From CAZIVE01 sp964542435 (GTDB lineage Bacteria; Bacteroidota; Bacteroidia; Bacteroidales; Tannerellaceae), in assembly GCA_964542435.1 (NCBI GenBank), contig CAZIVE010000086.1, positions 1 through 11,402 of the forward strand: 11,402 nucleotides of DNA, in the 5' to 3' direction. Below the pieces are notes generated by a model that saw only the letters and a list, made by a program, of their open reading frames with translations, did not search any database and was not told the DNA's origin. Positions 7,162 through 11,402 of the stretch are shown here, piece after piece. Both the position numbers and the translations under genes were made by a program. Within the stretch, counting starts at the first letter, position 1. Every line of letters begins with the position of its first letter.

Positions 7162-7236
7162 GCGTTTTAATGGCTTCCAAAGCATTTCATAACATGAAAT
7201 ACTTCTATTATTCTACAGAATAATAGGACGCCATTG
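7157..7236. other. 80-nt element: 8-bp outer stem enclosing three perfect hairpins
   Basis: CAATGGCG (7157-7164) pairs perfectly with CGCCATTG (7229-7236). Inside lie three consecutive perfect hairpins: GCTT/AAGC with a 3-nt loop (7173-7183), ATTTCAT/ATGAAAT with loop AAC (7184-7200), and CTATTATTC/GAATAATAG with loop TACA (7205-7226). This predicts a four-way junction, cloverleaf-like in outline, on either strand. It begins directly at the stop codon of the minus-strand barrel gene, so it would be its 3' untranslated region, and its left arm overlaps the last 41-bp repeat. It is not a tRNA: loops are too small and no tRNA consensus bases are present. It may protect or end converging transcripts, or be a mobile repeat; the function is unknown. 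Confidence 0.6.
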
Positions 7237-7914
7237 TCAGAACAGCAGGAACTTGGCACCGACAGAGAGAGAAAGATAATCCTTTGGCTTCAGATAATGA
7301 TTAGAGACGGCACTGGCAATCATCAGATCGTAGGAACTGACCTCGTAAAACAATGTGATATTACGGGCAAAAGACCAGAAATCGGTGGTGTGGACATTGA
7401 AAGAGACTCGCTGTCCCAAATAGACATGGATGCGGACACGACTCGAGAACTGATAATAACCCTTCGGATAACGTTCGGGTTCATGTGTCCAGAATTCATC
7501 GCCGAAAACTGTGTTCAGGTAAAGTCCGGTAGCCAGCGGTTCGATTGCTACAGATGGTTTCAGTTGAATACTCCAAGGGATATAATCCTGCTTGAGTGTC
7601 ATGGTCATCTTGGTCTTTCCCGAACTGTGTGGAGGAATGAATCCAAAATAGAGATCCGTTTCCCATTGACGTCGTTTGCCATAATCCCAACCGACTCCGG
7701 CTGAAAACATTCCCATATTTCCCGCATATTGAACCTTGACGATATTAGGAATCACAGCCTCCCAGTTTTTGCGATAACGATGCACACGTTTGTCATAATG
7801 GCTTCCCTTCACGACACTCTGAAATACTCTCGATGAATCACTCACCTGCGCATTCAGACTCATTATCGGCAGCAGTACAAAAATGAATAGATATTTAGAA
7901 ATAGACCACTTCAT
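7237..7914 (-). CDS. Predicted outer-membrane beta-barrel protein, function unknown
   Basis: I do not recognise a named function. The start at 7914 (225 residues) is preferred over the upstream in-frame ATG at 8016, because it gives a typical signal peptide, MKWSISKYLFIFVLLPIMSL with cleavage after NA before Gln23, and reduces overlap with the previous gene to 20 nt. The mature part has alternating aromatic/polar beta-strand-like segments (IVKVQYAGNMGMFSAGVGWD, WETDLYFGFIP, LYLNTVFGDEFW, YLSLSVGAKFLLF) and ends in Phe, as many outer-membrane barrels do. An early segment rich in Arg, Lys and His (about 36-50) precedes the first strand. The overlap with the metallophosphatase gene suggests translational coupling and a shared surface or envelope role. 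Localisation is inferred from these features only. Confidence 0.75.
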   Translation of the reverse strand: MKWSISKYLFIFVLLPIMSLNAQVSDSSRVFQSVVKGSHYDKRVHRYRKNWEAVIPNIVKVQYAGNMGMFSAGVGWDYGKRRQWETDLYFGFIPPHSSGKTKMTMTLKQDYIPWSIQLKPSVAIEPLATGLYLNTVFGDEFWTHEPERYPKGYYQFSSRVRIHVYLGQRVSFNVHTTDFWSFARNITLFYEVSSYDLMIASAVSNHYLKPKDYLSLSVGAKFLLF

Positions 7915-8704
7915 AACTGTATCCGTTGGGTGTGATGGTGAATAAAAGATAGTCGCGGTTGGAGATGCGATCACTGCCATAATACACAATGCCATCGTTG
8001 AAATACTGTTCCACACTCAGGCGATGATCGTGGGCTACCGTGCAGAACTGCAAACCGGGAAGCATCCGGATGTAATATTCGAACGCCTTGGCGACATTAT
8101 TATTAAACTGTTCACAGTAAGGACGCGAATGCATGCAGACAACCGTCTTGTCAAATTTCGTACTATCTGCTTTCGACTCGTCTTCAATGAAGGTCAAATT
8201 AGGCACTGGCTCAGAATAATCATATTCCATTGCATTGGTGTTGAGACAAACAAACTTGATGTGGCCTGCAATGAAAGAGAAATTGAGCGGTCCGAAAATC
8301 TTTTTATACGCTTCAAGTCCTGTTCCGAGACAGTCATGATTGCCAATGAGGACGACATAAGGAACGTTCAACCCATTCATAATATCACGTTGCAGCAGCA
8401 TTTCGTCTGTGACGCCAAAATCGCTGATATCTCCACCATGAATAACGAAATCTATATCGCTTCGCTTGTTTATGACATTGACAAAATCCTGCGTTTCGTC
8501 ATACCAGCGTTGTGTATCGCCCATAACGGCAAAACGAAGAGTGTCTTTCTCCTGGCAAGCCGACTCAATCAGATTGCAGTTATTCCGGTTCACATCGCGA
8601 TCGCCGGTAATTTTCACATCGTAAGGATGATAATCGAAGAGATCACAAGCGCACAAGCACGACAAAATCAATAATTGGACTGAAATGAATATTACTTTTC
8701 TCAT
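7895..8704 (-). CDS. Lipoprotein metallophosphatase (calcineurin-like phosphoesterase)
   Basis: This 269-residue protein has the calcineurin-like metallophosphoesterase core that binds two metal ions and cleaves phosphate esters. Motifs in order: GDTQ (62-65), GDISD (91-95), GNHD (121-124), a lone His192 in CMHSRP, and AHDH (224-227). The first motif has Gln65 where many members have His, and the last has Ala in place of the usual Gly of GHxH; all likely metal-binding Asp, Asn and His are otherwise kept. The N-terminus is a lipoprotein signal with Cys at 16, 18 and 20; L-C-A-C makes Cys20 the most likely lipid site, followed by acidic/aromatic residues as in exported Bacteroidetes lipoproteins. 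Substrate is unknown. A -7 box lies 32 nt upstream, and the 3' end overlaps the barrel gene by 20 nt. Confidence 0.88.
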   Translation of the reverse strand: MRKVIFISVQLLILSCLCACDLFDYHPYDVKITGDRDVNRNNCNLIESACQEKDTLRFAVMGDTQRWYDETQDFVNVINKRSDIDFVIHGGDISDFGVTDEMLLQRDIMNGLNVPYVVLIGNHDCLGTGLEAYKKIFGPLNFSFIAGHIKFVCLNTNAMEYDYSEPVPNLTFIEDESKADSTKFDKTVVCMHSRPYCEQFNNNVAKAFEYYIRMLPGLQFCTVAHDHRLSVEQYFNDGIVYYGSDRISNRDYLLFTITPNGYSYEVVYF

Positions 8705-8735
8705 ACGGGTAAACTGTCTGGAGTGATATCCGCTG

Positions 8736-8743
8736 CAAAAGTA
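8736..8743 (-). promoter_or_regulatory. Bacteroidetes -7 box for the metallophosphatase-barrel unit
   Basis: On the minus strand this reads TACTTTTG, a perfect TAnnTTTG. It sits 31 nt before the ATG at 8704, giving a leader of about 25 nt. A -33 TTTG is not clear; the nearest is TTTCG about 16 bases upstream. Confidence 0.6.
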
Positions 8744-8807
8744 AAAGATAACGGAGCCCGAAATTAGTCCGTAAAAAGATAGAAAAGTTCCAAAGGAAGG
8801 AAATATC

Positions 8808-8832
8808 AGGCCAACGCTCGATTCGTTAGCCT
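8808..8832 (-). terminator. Possible terminator after the flavin-binding protein gene
   Basis: AGGC/GCCT and AACG/CGTT form an imperfect 9-position stem with one mismatch and a 7-nt loop. On the minus strand it is followed by GATATTTCC, a poor T-run, about 42 nt after the stop codon. It separates the protease unit from the metallophosphatase promoter, which is the main reason to suggest it. Confidence 0.35.
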
Positions 8833-8874
8833 AATGATGACATCAAAAGATAAAATGAGATGGAAGCGTTATGC

Positions 8875-9339
8875 CTATTTAACCTGCTTCCTTTTTCCGG
8901 TAACTGAATCAAGGGTGATGCGATAAACATACATCACTGCCATCACCTTCTTATCGTATTCATATCCAGGGAAAGTGCAATGGCGAAGCAGCAAGTCCAC
9001 TCCCTTCACAGCCTCTTCTCCTGAAACGATCTCTGCCGTTCCAAAACCGATAATGCTCTCATATTCGCACGTAACGCTATGACCTGTATCCATAAATCCA
9101 TGGCAGAGATCAGCTTCCACACAGACCTTATGGTTCTTTGCCAGCAGTTCATGTTTGAATCCTTCGCGAGCCCCATGAAAATAGATCACGATCTTTCCAT
9201 CTACCACTTCATAACCGAAAGAAAGAGGCACGACATAGGGATAAACATCATCATGAATACCCAGATGAATGGTGTCACAACGGTCAAGCACATCAACGAT
9301 GCCTGCGAACTCCTTGATTTCCCTTTCACTTCTTCTCAT
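8875..9339 (-). CDS. Pyridoxamine 5'-phosphate oxidase-like flavin-binding protein
   Basis: This 154-residue protein belongs to the split-barrel FMN-binding group that includes pyridoxamine 5'-phosphate oxidase relatives and the NimA-type nitroimidazole reductases. Visible marks are MRRSEREI at the start, a strand pair HLGIHDDVYPYVVPLSFGYE (25-44), VIYFHGAREGFKHELLAKN (51-69) where flavin phosphate contacts are expected, and a central VCVEAD strand. It lacks the longer C-terminal part of biosynthetic PdxH, so a role in making vitamin B6 is unlikely. It could reduce nitro compounds or bind flavin or heme; the substrate cannot be told. No signal peptide is present, so it is cytoplasmic. It begins 8 nt after the protease gene and is probably co-transcribed with it, though no functional link is evident. 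Confidence 0.85.
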   Translation of the reverse strand: MRRSEREIKEFAGIVDVLDRCDTIHLGIHDDVYPYVVPLSFGYEVVDGKIVIYFHGAREGFKHELLAKNHKVCVEADLCHGFMDTGHSVTCEYESIIGFGTAEIVSGEEAVKGVDLLLRHCTFPGYEYDKKVMAVMYVYRITLDSVTGKRKQVK

Positions 9340-9347
9340 TGCCTGGA

Positions 9348-11024
9348 TTATTTAACATCAGCCAGTTTACCGTCGGGAGCACTCAGCGTCTTTGCATAAA
9401 GTGCAGGATCAGAAAGAACGCTGATGGCCTTTTCCAAACCATTGTCATCTTTCAGACTCTCGAGAATTTCACCCTTCTTGTAATAGTAGCGTGACATGAT
9501 TTCAGTGGAGATCAGTCTCTTGATCTCTTTCTTATTATTGTTGAAATCCCGCTCGAAGTCTGGCGTAAGCTTATCTTCCAAAGTCTTCAGCAGTGTTGAG
9601 TCGTCCTTTAAATAGCCCTCAAAGTCGGCCACCTCTTTCAAGTTCTTAAGCGCCTTGACGCTCTGTCGGTCGTAGGTAAAGTTTTTCTCCTTGGCATATT
9701 TACAGAAGTCATTGAAATCTTCATCAGACAGCGTGAACTTTTCAACCGGTGCAACAGTCGGATGTTTCTGGCACCAATTCGTTACGTAGTCGAAGAGAAC
9801 CGTATCTGTGGCCAGATAATAGAGCATGGAAGCCACTTTCGGTTCTTCGATGGAGAAATCGGGACGAAGTCCGCCACCATCACGAACAGGGCGTTTTTTT
9901 GCTGTATAAAAGACATGCGTCAGACTGTCAGGAATGGCAGCCACTGTACCGTCTGCAAGACGATGAGAATAGTCCAACTGCTGAATGCATCGGCCGCTGG
10001 GAATAAAATAGTGGCTGATGGTAACCTTGAGTTTTCCATTATAAGGCAAATCGCGAGTCGATTGGACGAGACCTTTACCAAACGAACGTTCGCCGACGAG
10101 GATGGCACGATCATAATCCTGCAAGGATCCACTGACAATCTCAGATGCCGAAGCTGATCCGCTGTTGATCATGACAGCCAGTGGCATAACCGTATCGATC
10201 GGGTCCACTGTAGAACGATACGTTCTGTTCCATTGTTCCACTTTTCCTTTGGTGGAGATAACCTCTGATCCTTTCGGAACAAACATGCCTACGATCTGTA
10301 CAGCAGCCTCCAATGCGCCACCGCCGTTGCCACGAAGATCAAGAATCAGACCTTTGATATGCTGGTTGTTCTTCATATCGAGGAAAGCATCACGGACCTC
10401 ATCGCCGCTCTTGTCCGTAAACTGAGTCAGATTGATATATCCGATATTATTTTTCAAAACGCCGTAATAGCCCACTTGCTTCACGACAATCTGCTTACGG
10501 ATAATCTCCACCTTGCGCGTTTTTTTCTCGCCGGGGCGTTGGATGGTGAGCATAACCTTCGTATTCGGCACACCTTTCAGCAGTGCACTGACCTTGTCAT
10601 TTGTAAAACCGGTGACGTCGGTCGTATCGATCTTTAGAATAAGATCACCACTTTTCAATCCTGCAAGATCTGCAGGCATACCTTCCGTCGGTCCGGCAAT
10701 CATGACATTACCCTTCGCATTACGTTGACGAATCAGCGAACCAATACCGCCGTATTCACCAGTCACAAGCTGCTTGAATGAATCCATCTCGTTGTCGGGA
10801 ATATATTCCGTATAAGGGTCGAGTCCATCAAGCATGGCATCGATGCCCCGACGAACCACCTTCGTTACGTCAAAGGTGTCTGTATAAAACATTTCGGTCT
10901 CTTTGACAACCGAATTGAAAATATCGAGATTCTTGCTAACCTCAAAATTATTATTGTCCTGTGCAACGCACGGCACGAATGATGCCGAAAACATCAGAGC
11001 GCACAGCAAAACTGCCTTTTTCAT
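9348..11024 (-). CDS. S41 family C-terminal processing peptidase with PDZ domain
   Basis: This is a periplasmic carboxyl-terminal processing protease (CtpA/Prc type), which trims or degrades envelope proteins from the C-terminus. I prefer the ATG at 11024 (558 residues) because it starts the signal peptide MKKAVLLCALMFSASFVPCV-A before Gln22; the in-frame ATG at 11054 would add ten residues. The order is a helical N-terminal segment (about 30-85), a PDZ domain (about 88-175, with GGIGSLI and AGLKSGDLIL), and the S41 core with DLRGNGGGALEAAV. The nucleophile Ser292 lies in GSASASE and Lys317 in FGKG, 25 residues apart as in Prc and CtpB, and Gln321 completes the usual Ser-Lys-Gln set. A helical C-terminal part of about 150 residues, rich in Lys and Asp, follows. 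It is first in a two-gene unit with the flavin-binding protein. Confidence 0.95.
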   Translation of the reverse strand: MKKAVLLCALMFSASFVPCVAQDNNNFEVSKNLDIFNSVVKETEMFYTDTFDVTKVVRRGIDAMLDGLDPYTEYIPDNEMDSFKQLVTGEYGGIGSLIRQRNAKGNVMIAGPTEGMPADLAGLKSGDLILKIDTTDVTGFTNDKVSALLKGVPNTKVMLTIQRPGEKKTRKVEIIRKQIVVKQVGYYGVLKNNIGYINLTQFTDKSGDEVRDAFLDMKNNQHIKGLILDLRGNGGGALEAAVQIVGMFVPKGSEVISTKGKVEQWNRTYRSTVDPIDTVMPLAVMINSGSASASEIVSGSLQDYDRAILVGERSFGKGLVQSTRDLPYNGKLKVTISHYFIPSGRCIQQLDYSHRLADGTVAAIPDSLTHVFYTAKKRPVRDGGGLRPDFSIEEPKVASMLYYLATDTVLFDYVTNWCQKHPTVAPVEKFTLSDEDFNDFCKYAKEKNFTYDRQSVKALKNLKEVADFEGYLKDDSTLLKTLEDKLTPDFERDFNNNKKEIKRLISTEIMSRYYYKKGEILESLKDDNGLEKAISVLSDPALYAKTLSAPDGKLADVK

Positions 11025-11066
11025 AAATTGAACTCTACTCATTAATATATGCATCTATTGCGGACG

Positions 11067-11074
11067 TAAAAGTA
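11067..11074 (-). promoter_or_regulatory. Candidate -7 box for the S41 peptidase gene
   Basis: The minus strand reads TACTTTTA, one base off TAnnTTTG, 42 nt before the ATG at 11024. No TTTG is found at the proper distance upstream, so this is a tentative call. Confidence 0.35.
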
Positions 11075-11294
11075 TGCAATAAACTCATTGCTGCATTGAC
11101 GCCCGTTTTACTTTTAACTTTATTTGTTGACCTATAGGACAAATTCTTAAGTCAAAACCCCTTGAATCGTTCGGAGTGAAATCTGGGAACCTCACAAAGA
11201 GAATCCTAAAGCATTCTGGATGGATCACCCGGAGAAGTTCGAAGAGATTTCAACCGCTTCAAAGGCTATTTTCTCAAAAATTTCTGCAAAGATA

Positions 11295-11325
11295 TTGCAT
11301 ATTTCAATTTTAGCTGTTACTTTTG
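11295..11325 (+). promoter_or_regulatory. Promoter of the tRNA-Asn gene
   Basis: TTG (11295-11297, in TATTG) lies 20 bases before TACTTTTG (11318-11325), a perfect TAnnTTTG with correct spacing for the Bacteroidetes primary sigma factor. Transcription would begin near 11332, about 19 nt before the mature tRNA. Confidence 0.75.
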
Positions 11326-11350
11326 CAGCGCATTTCAAGAAGAAAAGCAT

Positions 11351-11402
11351 TCTTCCTTAGCTCAGTTGGTTAGAGCATCTGACTGTTAATCAGAGGGTCC
11401 TT
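11351..11402 (+). tRNA. tRNA-Asn (GUU), 5' part only
   Basis: The first 52 bases of a tRNA are present before the window ends. The acceptor strand is TCTTCCT (11351-11357), then T8 and A9, the D-arm GCTCAGTTGGTTAGAGC, and an anticodon arm with stem TCTGA/TCAGA and loop CTGTTAA, giving anticodon GTT at 11385-11387 for asparagine. The variable region and the beginning of the T-stem follow (GGGTCCTT). The rest of the T-arm and the 3' acceptor strand lie outside the window. Confidence 0.95.

Larger units (their letters stand above)
11025..11350. other. Intergenic region between the protease gene and tRNA-Asn
   Basis: About 325 bases separate the minus-strand protease gene from the plus-strand tRNA gene. 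It holds a candidate protease promoter, a small palindrome CCTATAGG (11131-11138) flanked by TTTGT and ACAAA, the tRNA promoter, and a short open frame on the plus strand (11166-11360) that runs through the tRNA promoter. I see no convincing gene here. Confidence 0.6.

Noticed and set aside
7205..7226. Simple rho-independent terminator for the barrel gene
   Set aside because: The 9-bp stem is almost all A-T pairs and no T-run follows on the minus strand; it fits better as part of the larger nested structure.
7157..7236. tRNA or tmRNA gene, because of the cloverleaf-like outline
   Set aside because: Hairpin loops are only 3-4 nt, there is no anticodon-type 7-nt loop, and the conserved D- and T-loop bases are missing.
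8875..9339. Nitroimidazole resistance gene (nim) or pdxH
   Set aside because: The fold group fits, but the sequence is not close enough to known Nim proteins to claim resistance, and it lacks the C-terminal part expected of PdxH.

Overview
The window looks like a chromosomal segment of a Bacteroidales bacterium, most likely Prevotella or a close relative. Four things point that way: a complete porP-porK-porL-porM-porN cluster (the type IX secretion system, T9SS, found only in Bacteroidetes), promoter -7 boxes of the Bacteroidetes form TAnnTTTG, AT-rich leaders mostly without Shine-Dalgarno sequences, and protein styles typical of the phylum. The genus is an inference. A run of exactly 100 N at 6731-6830 shows that this is a draft or metagenome scaffold.

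Left part (1-6562, plus strand): a leader of about 205 bases with a perfect 16-bp palindrome, then the five T9SS genes packed into one apparent operon and closed by a clear stem-loop terminator. PorK (lipoprotein) and PorN form the periplasmic ring under the outer membrane, PorL and PorM form the proton-driven inner-membrane motor, and PorP is an outer-membrane barrel. The residues known to matter in the motor (Lys, His and Glu in PorL; Arg in PorM) are all present, so the system looks functional. PorL is unusually long, with a Gly-rich linker and a Pro/Gln/Tyr-rich tail.

Middle (6563-7236): a RhuM/Fic-type gene with its own promoter and a strong ribosome binding site. It is interrupted by the assembly gap and ends at a stop codon exactly where the Fic domain should begin, so it looks like a decayed accessory gene. 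It is followed by five diverged tandem units of 41-42 bp, each centred on a TGCAA-AA-TTGCA-like palindrome. The last unit merges into an 80-nt stretch in which an 8-bp outer stem encloses three perfect hairpins, ending at the stop codon of the converging minus-strand gene.

Right part (7237-11024, minus strand): two short transcription units. The distal one encodes an S41 carboxyl-terminal processing protease followed after 8 nt by a flavin-binding, pyridoxamine-phosphate-oxidase-like protein. The proximal one, with a good -7 box, encodes a lipoprotein metallophosphatase whose 3' end overlaps a predicted outer-membrane beta-barrel protein by 20 nt. The right edge (11025-11402) holds about 325 non-coding bases, a good Bacteroidetes promoter and the first 52 nt of a tRNA-Asn(GUU) gene.
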